DNA of 16,378 nucleotides from CAZGOM01 sp964542875 (GTDB taxonomy: Bacteria; Planctomycetota; Phycisphaerae; Phycisphaerales; Phycisphaeraceae), in the NCBI GenBank assembly GCA_964542875.1, contig CAZIWA010000122.1:1-16378 (forward strand), written 5' to 3'. The notes beneath the pieces are model-generated. The model searched no databases. It saw only the letters and a list, made by a program, of their open reading frames with translations, and was not told where the DNA came from. A program made the position numbers and the translations under genes. Each line of letters begins with the position of its first letter. Position 1 is the stretch's first letter. Below are positions 7,836-14,734 of the stretch, one piece after another.

Positions 7836-9122
7836 TCAGACCATCAAGCGCAGGGCGGGGTATTCCGCGTGGATGCGGGGGCGCGGGTTCTTGGCTACCG
7901 GCGGGAGAGGACGGGTGTTGGCCTTCCACTCCTCCTTGGGCTCGATGTCTTCGCCAAGGACCAGGTAAGGGGGCGTTTCGTAGCAGGGTTTGTCGCCCTC
8001 GACGGTGTAGAAAAGGATTCGGCGGTTGGGCCCTTCGAGCACTTCGGAGTGGCTGCACAGAGTCCACTCGCGTTCGTCAATGGTGCCGATGTCGCTTTCG
8101 CCGGCGAGGCAGACACGGGCGGGATAGGGGACATCATGGTCGGTCATGAGGTTGGCCATGTCCTGCAGGGTGGCGCGTTTACCGAGCTTGCCGAGTTTGT
8201 CGGCGAGCATGAGGATGCGCTCGTAGCGTTGATCGGCGCCTTGCCAGTATTTCCAGTCGGGGGCGTTTTCGAGAGTCCAGCCGCGGCGGGCGATGGAGAG
8301 CTTGCCGCGTTCTTCCTTGAATTTGCGCATGTGGGGAATCATGTATGACACGGCGCCGACGGCGGAGACGCCGTTGGTGGACTGGCGGACGCCCATTTTG
8401 CAGTTGGCCTTTTCGATGGCGACGGAGTTGTGGTCGGCATCGGCCAGGAACTGGTTGCTGGGGCCCCAGAAGTCCTTGTAGCGGTCGAGGAATTCCACGG
8501 CGTCGTTGACGTGTTTGCAATCCTGAGGCATGAGGGCGAAGACGTCGACGGGGAAGAGATTCTCGGGTTCATCATCGAGAAAGACGGAGCAGGAGACGCC
8601 TTTCATGGTCATTTTTTTCGAGCCGTCCGCGCCGACGCGGGGCGGTTCAATGAAGGACCAGGCCCAGGGCGTGCGGGAGACGTCCCAGTTGCGGCCGTAG
8701 AGGGGACCGCCTTCGGCGCTGTCGGCCATGTAGACGGCGGAGCATTCGCCTTGCGGGGTGGCGAGGCCGACGTAGCGGGTGTTGATGCGGCGGGAGTAGA
8801 AGAAGGTCCATGAGTAATAGAATGCGACGTGGAGAGGGGTGACGGCCAGGCCGGCAGCCTTTGCGCCATCGCAAAACCCGGCGCGTTCCTGGCGGACCAT
8901 GTCCGGCACGTCGCGGGTTTCGGGAAATTTGATGGGGTCTGGCGGGCTGCTCATGCGCTGGTTGTCGAACTTGACGACTTCAGCGGCGAGGTCCATGCCG
9001 GCGAGCATGGGGTACTCGCGGTGCATGAATTCAATGCTGCTTTTCATGCCGCTTTCGAGGTTCGGGGCGTACTTGCGGCCTGCGTCGAGGCCGCGGTCGT
9101 AGGCTTGAGTCAGCTTGCTCAT
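7836..9122 (-). CDS. C45-like Ntn-hydrolase / acyltransferase-type amidohydrolase
   Basis: A 428-residue protein resembling the peptidase C45 (acyl-CoA:6-aminopenicillanate acyltransferase-like) branch of Ntn hydrolases, which cleave or transfer linear amide bonds. The likely nucleophile is Cys127 in GECSAV, followed by GGPLYGRNWD (138-147), the family's G-x-N-W-D signature after the catalytic cysteine. FLADADHNSVAIEK (225-238) matches the later conserved aspartate and V-I-E strand. Many family members activate by self-cleavage just before the cysteine, which here would free an N-terminal chain of about 126 residues. No clear signal peptide. The ATG at 9122 has AGGAAAA upstream. It is convergent with the uptake operon and divergent from the pseudopilin gene, so it is probably monocistronic. 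Substrate unknown. Confidence 0.62.
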   Translation of the reverse strand: MSKLTQAYDRGLDAGRKYAPNLESGMKSSIEFMHREYPMLAGMDLAAEVVKFDNQRMSSPPDPIKFPETRDVPDMVRQERAGFCDGAKAAGLAVTPLHVAFYYSWTFFYSRRINTRYVGLATPQGECSAVYMADSAEGGPLYGRNWDVSRTPWAWSFIEPPRVGADGSKKMTMKGVSCSVFLDDEPENLFPVDVFALMPQDCKHVNDAVEFLDRYKDFWGPSNQFLADADHNSVAIEKANCKMGVRQSTNGVSAVGAVSYMIPHMRKFKEERGKLSIARRGWTLENAPDWKYWQGADQRYERILMLADKLGKLGKRATLQDMANLMTDHDVPYPARVCLAGESDIGTIDEREWTLCSHSEVLEGPNRRILFYTVEGDKPCYETPPYLVLGEDIEPKEEWKANTRPLPPVAKNPRPRIHAEYPALRLMV

Positions 9123-9187
9123 GATTGATTTTCCTGTGGAATGCCGACGGTAGAGGCAGACGCGGCTGAAATGGATTTGTTCACATC

Positions 9188-9216
9188 ATTGTGTATTTTT
9201 GCGCAAGGATGGGCAA
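9188..9216 (-). promoter_or_regulatory. Candidate promoter of the C45-like gene
   Basis: On the minus strand, TTGCCC (9216-9211) and CACAAT (9193-9188), each four of six matches, are separated by 17 bases. The predicted start is about 60 bases before the ATG. Confidence 0.3.
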
Positions 9217-9257
9217 GATGAGTTTATGGGGAATGGGGGAATTCCGGGTGAGGGGCA

Positions 9258-9286
9258 TTGACAGGGGCAAGCGAAGTCTGCATATT
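9258..9286 (+). promoter_or_regulatory. Sigma70 promoter of the pseudopilin gene
   Basis: A perfect -35 box TTGACA (9258-9263) is followed after exactly 17 bases by CATATT (9281-9286, four of six matches). The start point would fall near 9293, inside the operator at 9290-9303, leaving a leader of about 110 bases. That leader contains a short hairpin, CGGCAT (9317-9322) with ATGCCG (9331-9336). Confidence 0.55.
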
Positions 9287-9289
9287 GAT

Positions 9290-9303
9290 TGCAACCGGTT
9301 GTA
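9290..9303. promoter_or_regulatory. LacI-family-type operator at the pseudopilin promoter
   Basis: TGCAACCGGTTGTA is a near-perfect palindrome: the central ten bases CAACCGGTTG are exact and 12 of 14 positions are symmetric. It has the central CG and AA/TT spacing typical of LacI/GalR-family operators. It begins four bases after the -10 box and covers the expected start point, a classic repression site. No regulator gene is in the window. Confidence 0.55.
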
Positions 9304-9404
9304 TTGGTGTTTTTGACGGCATCTGGGCGAATGCCGCCTTTTGATGCAAGAGAAGTATTCGCATTTTGCTTGAACCGGGAGCGCATTTCTTTCAGGGAGG
9401 CACC

Positions 9405-10211
9405 ATGCCAAGGCACAACCGCGGGTTTACGTTGATCGAACTGCTGGTGGTGATTTCGATTGTGGCGATCCTGCTGAGTTTGCTGCTTCCGTCGTTGTCG
9501 AAGGCGAGGGGAAATGCGCAGGCGACGTTGTGCAAGGGGAATCTGCGGACGATCTATCACGGGTATGTGCAGTATGCGCTTAATAACCGGGAGACGCCGC
9601 CGATCTTGCGGGCGAGCAACATCATGAATGCCAGCGGCGTGGTGATTCATACGGCCAACAGCTGGCGGACGGATATTGGGCCGTACCTGATGGATGAAGG
9701 TTCGTTTGCAAAAGAGCTGGAGCAGGTGGATTCAGGTTGGGTGGCGGTGTCGTCGCCGACGGCGACGAATTTCATCTGGCGCAAGCCGCCGTTTTTATGT
9801 CCGACGACGTCCGGGGTGCAGCGAGGCGTGCCGTGGGATAAGACGTATCCGGTGGATACATACTGGATGTCGTATGCTGCGATCGGCCAGTGGTGGGAGC
9901 CTTCGAGGTATGGCGTGTGGGGCGGATGGGAGACGCAGACCGTGGTGGGCGGGTTTTACGCGACGGGATCTTATCTGCCTGCGTATCGGTGGAGCGCTGC
10001 GGGGTCGAACCATCCGATCGTGGGGGAAGCGCCATACAGCATCGGATCGATTGCGTCAGACCTGCTTTACCGGGCAGGCGGGGTGATCATGCCGACGAAT
10101 CTGCGGATGCATGCGGATCAAACGGGGATGCTGTATGCCGATGGCGTGGTGGCGTCGAAAGAACTGACCTCGGCGACGGTGTCGGATAGTTTTCAGTCGC
10201 TGCCGCATTGA
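9405..10211 (+). CDS. Pseudopilin-like protein with prepilin N-terminus and H-X9-DG C-terminal motif
   Basis: A 268-residue membrane-anchored, probably secreted protein. The ATG at 9405 is chosen because AGGGAGG precedes it by four bases and it gives a short, basic type III leader, MPRHNRG. The prepilin peptidase site is G7|F8, with Glu at mature position 5 and a hydrophobic helix FTLIELLVVISIVAILLSLL (8-27). Near the C-terminus, His236 and Asp246-Gly247 form H-X9-DG (HADQTGMLYADG), the processing-associated motif known in large planctomycete pseudopilin families. The middle is rich in Trp, Tyr and Gly and looks like an extracellular beta domain. Such proteins occur in many copies per genome, often beside sugar-use genes. 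The upstream LacI-type operator suggests control by a carbohydrate signal. It is far from pilB-pilT and is not obviously a structural pilin. Confidence 0.85.
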   Translation: MPRHNRGFTLIELLVVISIVAILLSLLLPSLSKARGNAQATLCKGNLRTIYHGYVQYALNNRETPPILRASNIMNASGVVIHTANSWRTDIGPYLMDEGSFAKELEQVDSGWVAVSSPTATNFIWRKPPFLCPTTSGVQRGVPWDKTYPVDTYWMSYAAIGQWWEPSRYGVWGGWETQTVVGGFYATGSYLPAYRWSAAGSNHPIVGEAPYSIGSIASDLLYRAGGVIMPTNLRMHADQTGMLYADGVVASKELTSATVSDSFQSLPH

Positions 10212-10233
10212 AGGGCATGCGTGGCGGCCTTCG

Positions 10234-10263
10234 CCCCAGCCCTCTCCCAGGAGGGAGAGGGGG
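10234..10263. terminator. CCCTCTCCC/GGGAGAGGG hairpin between convergent genes, copy 1
   Basis: CCCTCTCCC (10240-10248) pairs perfectly with GGGAGAGGG (10253-10261) around a four-base loop. The 30-base unit is repeated base for base within 13455-13485. It starts 23 bases after the pseudopilin stop and ends 30 bases before the stop of the convergent fusion gene, so it is placed to end transcripts from both sides. There is no T tract, so Rho-independent action is not assured. Confidence 0.6.
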
Positions 10264-10293
10264 CCAGAAGCGTTGCGATAGAGATGGTGGGGG

Positions 10294-12717
10294 TTACGCC
10301 AGGCGGGCGAAGCCGGTGTGTTTGACGGGGCCGCCGATGTCCTGAAGGAGCGTGCCAGCCTTGATGCTGGCGGCGAGGTCGTGGAGGACGATGTCTGACG
10401 CGGCGTGGTAGGCGTCGATGTGCCGGTCCTGGTGGCTCATCATGGGATAGAAGCCTGCGCCGGTGAGGAAACCGTGCTTGAGCATTTTGGCGGTGAAGTA
10501 GGTTTGGAGCGCCGCGGGCTGGTAGTTTTCCAGGCCGTCGAAGGTGACGACGGCCCAGCAGGGGTGGCCCATGGTTTTCATGGTGAGGCCGTGGGTTTTG
10601 GCGAGGGCGATGACGCCGGTACGCATCTTTTCGCCGATGCGGTTGATGTGGCTGGGGACGTTCATGATCATCATCTTCTTGATGGTGGCGACGGCGGCGG
10701 CGCTGCCGGTGCCTTCGGTCCAGTAGCTGCTGGAGATGAACGAGCCCTGGGCCGCCTGCATGGTGGCGGCCTTGCCGATGACGGCGCTGATGGGGAAGCC
10801 ATTGCCGAGGGCTTTGGCGAAGACGGCGAGGTCTGGGTAGACCTTGTACTTCATGTGCGCGCCGCCAAGGGCGAGGCGCCAGCCGATGGAGACTTCATCA
10901 AACACCAGGCGGGCGCCATGCTTGTCGCAGAGGTCGCGGACGGCTTCGAGGAAACCGGGTTCAGGGTCCTGGTTGCGGGTGGTTTCCATGACGACAGCGG
11001 CGATCTTGCTGGGCCGGTCTTCAAGGATTTTCTTGAGCTGGTCGACCTTGTTGTACATGAAGGTGTGGGTGGTGCCGGCGAGGGCCTGGGGGACGCCTGC
11101 GGGGTCGAGCCCGGGGAGCAGGTGGCCCGAGAGGCCGTCCTTAGCGCCCTGGCCCTGGCCGGGGACATTGGCGGCGAGGTACCAGTCGTTCCAGCCGTGG
11201 TAGCCGCAGACGATCACTTCGTCACGGGCGGTGGCGGCTCGGGCGATGCGGACGGCGATGGCCATGGCTTCGCCGCCGCCACGGGCAAAACGGGACATTT
11301 GTGCCCACGGGTGGGTTTGCATGAGGAGTTTGGCGAGCTCGACTTCCTCAGGGCAGTTGAGCACGGACGCCTGGCCCAGGGAGATTCTGCGGACGACGGC
11401 GGCGTTCACGTCCGGGTCTGCATAGCCCAGGATGCAGGCGCCGACGGAGTTGTAGGACATGTCGATGTAGGATCGGCCTTCGATGTCGACGACTTCGCAG
11501 CCGTGGGCTTCGGTGTAGTAGCTGGGCCACTGGTCGGGGGCGAACATCTCGGGGCGCTTGGAGAGGAGCTGGGTGCCGCCTGGGATGATTTCCTTGGCTT
11601 GCTTATAGAGGTTCTGGCAGAGATCGCCGGTGGGCGTGGGGGCGATGCCGAGGGTTTGGCGGGCGTTGTCGCCAAAAAGGCGCTGGATGTCGGTATCGAA
11701 GAGGCCGAGGTTTTTGCAGGCCTGTTTGAAGGCGAGGAGGGATTCAATGCCGGCGAGGGTGTGGCGGCCGAGCGTCCAGGTGGACCAGTTGAAGTTGTGG
11801 TCGTAGAGCCAGAGGAAGCCGTCGCCGATGCTCATGGCCTTGCCGCGCATTTCGGAGATGGGGAAGTCGCTGCCGTACATCACGCGCCGGGTGCCCATGG
11901 TCTTCAGGATGCATTCAAAGGCGTGAGGCTCGCAGATGGCGGAGGTGTCGAAGACGACGTTGGCGAGGTCTTTGATGGAGTCGATGGATTCGACGTTGGT
12001 GTAGCCGTTGAAGCCGCGGGCCATGTGAGCCAGGCAGAGGATGGCGCCGGGGTACTTGATGCAGCGTTCGCGGATGTAGCGCTGGTTGCGGGCATCGCCG
12101 AGGGCGTGGTTGAGCACCATGTGCATGGTGATCCAGAGGCCGCGCTTGTTGGCGATTTCCCAGGCCCACTCTGGGAGGAATTCGCTTTGATCGGCGTTGA
12201 AGGTGTCGGGCCGGGGAGCGTAGAAGTGGTAGACCTTGAAGCCACGGATCTGCGGGTGGGCGTCGAGGTAGGCTTCCACCTGGGCGGGGTCGTGCCTGGG
12301 GTGGATGAGCATGAGGCCGCGGGAGTTTGGGCGCCCTTTGAGCTGACCGATGAGGAAGTCATTGGTGGGCCAGAAGTCATCGGGGGTGAAGTGTTTGCAG
12401 GGAAAAGGGAAGGCAAGGCTGTCTTTGATCACCCGGTCGCCCATCCAGAGGGACTGGTGCTTGAGCATGGCGTCAAAGCCCATGTCCAGACGACCAGGGA
12501 AGGCGTTGTCAGGCGTGCCGGGGGAGAGGTGGCGCAGGTCGTACCAATGGACGTGGGCATCAAAGCCATTGGGTGGGACGAATGAGCGGAGCTTGCGGGT
12601 AAAGAGATCGATATCGGTGTTATCGACGGTGTAGTTAAAGGTATCGGCCGCTTTGGCGATGGAGGAAACCTGAGGTGGCTGAGGGACGGCGGGGGTGGAG
12701 GCGGGGGTCTGCGTCAT
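10294..12717 (-). CDS. Bifunctional fusion: amidohydrolase (TIM barrel) + class III aminotransferase/aminomutase-like enzyme
   Basis: An 807-residue fusion from the ATG at 12717; an upstream TTG (12792) lies in poorly conserved sequence above the promoter. Residues about 45-360 resemble metal-dependent amidohydrolases of the amidohydrolase-2 group: DAHVHW with the His55/His57 pair, ITMHM with His199, CLAHMARGF with His231, and YGSDFP with the catalytic-type Asp284. Residues about 366-807 resemble glutamate-1-semialdehyde 2,1-aminomutase and other class III PLP enzymes. They show IIPGGTQLL (377-385), RGGGEAM (479-485) in place of the usual SGTEA, YHGWNDWY (506-513), FDEVSIGWR (606-614) and the PLP lysine K635 in FAKALGNGFP. 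Both halves keep their active-site residues, so both may work. The reaction is not known to me; cleavage of an amide or lactone followed by transamination of the product is one inference. No HemL role is implied. Confidence 0.75.
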   Translation of the reverse strand: MTQTPASTPAVPQPPQVSSIAKAADTFNYTVDNTDIDLFTRKLRSFVPPNGFDAHVHWYDLRHLSPGTPDNAFPGRLDMGFDAMLKHQSLWMGDRVIKDSLAFPFPCKHFTPDDFWPTNDFLIGQLKGRPNSRGLMLIHPRHDPAQVEAYLDAHPQIRGFKVYHFYAPRPDTFNADQSEFLPEWAWEIANKRGLWITMHMVLNHALGDARNQRYIRERCIKYPGAILCLAHMARGFNGYTNVESIDSIKDLANVVFDTSAICEPHAFECILKTMGTRRVMYGSDFPISEMRGKAMSIGDGFLWLYDHNFNWSTWTLGRHTLAGIESLLAFKQACKNLGLFDTDIQRLFGDNARQTLGIAPTPTGDLCQNLYKQAKEIIPGGTQLLSKRPEMFAPDQWPSYYTEAHGCEVVDIEGRSYIDMSYNSVGACILGYADPDVNAAVVRRISLGQASVLNCPEEVELAKLLMQTHPWAQMSRFARGGGEAMAIAVRIARAATARDEVIVCGYHGWNDWYLAANVPGQGQGAKDGLSGHLLPGLDPAGVPQALAGTTHTFMYNKVDQLKKILEDRPSKIAAVVMETTRNQDPEPGFLEAVRDLCDKHGARLVFDEVSIGWRLALGGAHMKYKVYPDLAVFAKALGNGFPISAVIGKAATMQAAQGSFISSSYWTEGTGSAAAVATIKKMMIMNVPSHINRIGEKMRTGVIALAKTHGLTMKTMGHPCWAVVTFDGLENYQPAALQTYFTAKMLKHGFLTGAGFYPMMSHQDRHIDAYHAASDIVLHDLAASIKAGTLLQDIGGPVKHTGFARLA

Positions 12718-12751
12718 GATGGGAACTCTTGGAAAGGATGGTTGTCTGGGA

Positions 12752-12779
12752 ATTATACAGAACTGGACAAGTTTGCGAA
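12752..12779 (-). promoter_or_regulatory. Sigma70 promoter of the amidohydrolase-aminotransferase gene
   Basis: On the minus strand a perfect TATAAT (12757-12752) is preceded after 16 bases by TTCGCA (12779-12774, four of six matches). The start point near 12745 leaves a leader of about 28 bases, which supports the ATG at 12717 over the upstream TTG. Confidence 0.55.
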
Positions 12780-12795
12780 GGCTTAAATTCAAGCC
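12780..12795. promoter_or_regulatory. 16-base near-palindrome abutting the fusion-gene promoter
   Basis: GGCTTAAATTCAAGCC is symmetric at 14 of 16 positions and touches the -35 box of the minus-strand promoter. Its position suits an activator or repressor acting on the fusion gene; it could also affect the divergent gene at 12963. Confidence 0.35.
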
Positions 12796-12962
12796 TCAGA
12801 AAACTAAGCGTTGGAACAGGTGGAGATCGGGATGGGATTTGTGCTTACCCAAATGGGCCGGCTCTGGTAAAGTCGCAAGCAGCCCGATGGGAATGCATTT
12901 GAATGATGACGCCAATACTTCTGCAGGCTTTGAAGCCGAACGTCGACAAAGGTGACCTGTTC

Positions 12963-13430
12963 ATGAGCCAATTTGGGCTCGCGCTGGCGTTGCTGGTGTT
13001 GGCGTTTTTGATTGGGTACCTGCTGATCATCATCGCCAAGCGGGTGATCGTGGTGATGAATGCGCTGTCCGCGCCTTCGCGCCTGAGCGCCAAGGGCAAG
13101 CATAAGCGTGATGATTCACAGGACCCCTGGGCGGAATCCTCCAACCGGATGAGCCCGGTTGTTTTCATGCCCGGGAGCGATGGCGGGCAATCGCATGGCG
13201 ATGCAGGGGATTCGCATCACCACCGTGGGCATGGGCATCATGGGGATGACAGCGGTCACGGCGGACATGATGGCGATGGCGGACCGGATCATGATTCGGG
13301 GTCGTCGGACTCAGGTCCGTCGGATTCAGGCCCATCAGATTCGGGTGGAGGGTTTGATTCCGGACCATCGGATTCCGGCGGCGGGAGTTCAGATTCCGGT
13401 GGTGGCGGGTCTTCGGATTCGTCGAATTGA
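12963..13430 (+). CDS. Small membrane-anchored protein with His/Asp/Gly/Ser low-complexity tail
   Basis: A 155-residue protein of no family I recognise. The ATG at 12963 is preferred over ATGs at 12903 and 12906 because AAAGGTGA ends seven bases before it and the protein then opens directly with a membrane helix (about 5-24). A short basic stretch follows (Lys26-Arg27, then RLSAKGKHKR at 40-49), placing the rest on the cytoplasmic side by the positive-inside rule. Residues 77-110 are rich in His, Gly and Asp (HHHRGHGHHGDD at 85-96) and could bind metal ions. Residues 111-155 are almost only Ser, Asp and Gly, with repeats of SDSGP and SDSGGG. It is divergent from the fusion gene and convergent with the Gfo/Idh gene. 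Function unknown; a metal-binding or disordered scaffold role is an inference. Confidence 0.7.
   Translation: MSQFGLALALLVLAFLIGYLLIIIAKRVIVVMNALSAPSRLSAKGKHKRDDSQDPWAESSNRMSPVVFMPGSDGGQSHGDAGDSHHHRGHGHHGDDSGHGGHDGDGGPDHDSGSSDSGPSDSGPSDSGGGFDSGPSDSGGGSSDSGGGGSSDSSN
13293..13427 (+). repeat. Degenerate coding tandem repeat (Ser-Asp-Ser-Gly)
   Basis: The 3' end of the small membrane-protein gene is built from repeats of about 9-12 bases around (T)CGGATTC(A/C)GG, encoding SDSGP or SDSGGG. Copies differ at third positions, so it is an old or selected repeat rather than a fresh expansion. It could vary in length between strains. Confidence 0.6.
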
Positions 13431-13454
13431 GTGTCGGCGAAAAGAACATCCTCA

Positions 13455-13485
13455 CCCCAGCCCTCTCCCAGGAGGGAGAGGGGGG
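13455..13485. terminator. CCCTCTCCC/GGGAGAGGG hairpin between convergent genes, copy 2
   Basis: Same 30-base unit as 10234-10263 plus one extra G: CCCTCTCCC (13461-13469) and GGGAGAGGG (13474-13482) with a four-base loop. It begins 25 bases after the stop of the small membrane-protein gene and ends 45 bases before the stop of the convergent oxidoreductase gene. Confidence 0.6.
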
Positions 13486-13529
13486 CGGAACGAGCGGATG
13501 GGGATTGTTCGAAGGGCTCAGAAGGTTAG

Positions 13530-14633
13530 TTAATCGTCCAGCACACCTTCGGCCAAGCCGGTGGGCAGGGCTTTGGGCTGGGTGTATTTGGACTTGATGG
13601 CGACGGGCTTGCCGGTGGAGCCGTTGTCCAGGAAAGCGAGCATGATGTCCAGTGCGTTATAGGCGCGTTCGCCGGAGGCGCGGTGTTCACGGCCGGAGCG
13701 GATGGCGTAGGCCATGTCTGCTGCGCCGACGCTGCGGCCGTAGCCGGTGCGGTGCTGGAATGCGACGGTTTCCCATTCCTTGGAGCCGCGGCGCAGGAGT
13801 TTGACTTCGCCGTCGAAGCCGTTGGGGTCCGGCACTTTAAGGGTGCCTTCGGTACCGAAGATGGTGATGGGGGAAGAGTATTCCGCGCCGACGACGGCGA
13901 AGGTGGTGATGACGGTGGCAACGACACCGGAGGCGAATTCAAGGTTGCCGGCGACGTGATCGGGCGTTTCGACCTTGATGGTCTGGCCGTGCTTGGGCTG
14001 GCTGGTGATGGTGCGCTCTGGGATGGCGATGACGGCGGAGCCGACAACGCGGGTGACGGGGCCCAGGAGCTGGGTGAGGTCAGTGATGTAGTAGGGGCCC
14101 ATGTCGAGCATGGGGCCGCCGCCTGCTTTGTAGTAGAAGGCGGGGTCCGGGTGCCAGCTTTCGTGGCCGCGGCACATCATGAAAGCGGTGGCGGCGACGG
14201 GGCGGCCGATGGCGCCTTCATCGATGAGCTTGCGGGCGGTCTGGTGGCCTGCGCCAAAGAAGGTGTCCGGTGCGCAGCCGACACGGACTTTGTGCTTTTT
14301 GGCAGCGGCGAGAATGGCTTTGCCTTCTTCGCGCGTGACGCCAAGCGGCTTTTCGCTCAGCACATGTTTGCCGGCTTCGATGGCCTTGATGGCGACTTCC
14401 GCGTGGGCTGCGGGAATGGTGAGGTTAATGACGAGCTGAATGGATTCATCAGCGAGGAGTTCATCGACGGTGCAGGCCTTGGGGATGTTGAATTCCTTGG
14501 CACGGGCCTGAGCGCGGTCAAGCAGGGTATCTGCGAGGGCGACGATGTCGAGGATGGGGAATTTCCGGCCGTTGGTGAGGTAGGCGGAAGAGATGTTGCC
14601 ACAGCCGATGATGCCGACTTTGATCTTGTCCAT
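13530..14633 (-). CDS. Gfo/Idh/MocA-family NAD(P)-dependent oxidoreductase
   Basis: A 367-residue cytoplasmic dehydrogenase, probably acting on a sugar, sugar derivative or inositol. The ATG at 14633 has GGAG seven bases upstream. The Rossmann motif VGIIGCGNIS is at 6-15, and the family's EKPL with catalytic-type Lys95 is at 94-97. GGGPMLDMGPYYITDLTQLL (171-190) corresponds to the conserved GGG-x-D-x-G-x-H region, but Tyr stands where many members have the active-site His. I recall the GPYY form as a subfamily variant, so this need not mean loss of activity. It lies 101 bases downstream of the GH130 gene on the same strand. A shared sugar pathway is likely, although a possible internal promoter could uncouple the two. 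The substrate cannot be inferred from sequence alone. Confidence 0.88.
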   Translation of the reverse strand: MDKIKVGIIGCGNISSAYLTNGRKFPILDIVALADTLLDRAQARAKEFNIPKACTVDELLADESIQLVINLTIPAAHAEVAIKAIEAGKHVLSEKPLGVTREEGKAILAAAKKHKVRVGCAPDTFFGAGHQTARKLIDEGAIGRPVAATAFMMCRGHESWHPDPAFYYKAGGGPMLDMGPYYITDLTQLLGPVTRVVGSAVIAIPERTITSQPKHGQTIKVETPDHVAGNLEFASGVVATVITTFAVVGAEYSSPITIFGTEGTLKVPDPNGFDGEVKLLRRGSKEWETVAFQHRTGYGRSVGAADMAYAIRSGREHRASGERAYNALDIMLAFLDNGSTGKPVAIKSKYTQPKALPTGLAEGVLDD

Positions 14634-14662
14634 GTGCAGACTCCGTATGTTATGACCGTGGA

Positions 14663-14690
14663 AAGATAGCAATCCCGGGCCGGGGGGCAA
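14663..14690 (-). promoter_or_regulatory. Possible internal promoter before the oxidoreductase gene
   Basis: On the minus strand, TTGCCC (14690-14685) and TATCTT (14668-14663), each four of six matches, are separated by 16 bases in the 101-base gap after the GH130 gene. The predicted start is about 23 bases before the ATG. Confidence 0.3.
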
Positions 14691-14734
14691 TGGTCGGCGG
14701 GTGGGGATGTGCAAAGATGGGGTGCCGGGGGAGA

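Noticed and set aside
7735..7968. 77-codon frame over element copy 1 as a real small protein
   Set aside because: It runs antisense into the C45-like gene. Similarity to copy 2 is kept in this frame only for a short stretch before a one-base shift.
9230..9245. Possible third copy of the dispersed element (ATGGGGGAATT-like stretch)
   Set aside because: Only about ten bases match, with no similarity on either side.
10405..12585. 726-codon open frame antisense to the amidohydrolase-aminotransferase gene
   Set aside because: It has no domain motifs and a biased Gly/Val/Glu/Asp composition. The minus-strand frame carries two complete enzyme active sites and a good promoter.
13293..13427. Repeat tract considered as a CRISPR array
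   Set aside because: Units are only about 9-12 bases, degenerate and in frame with the coding sequence, with no spacers.
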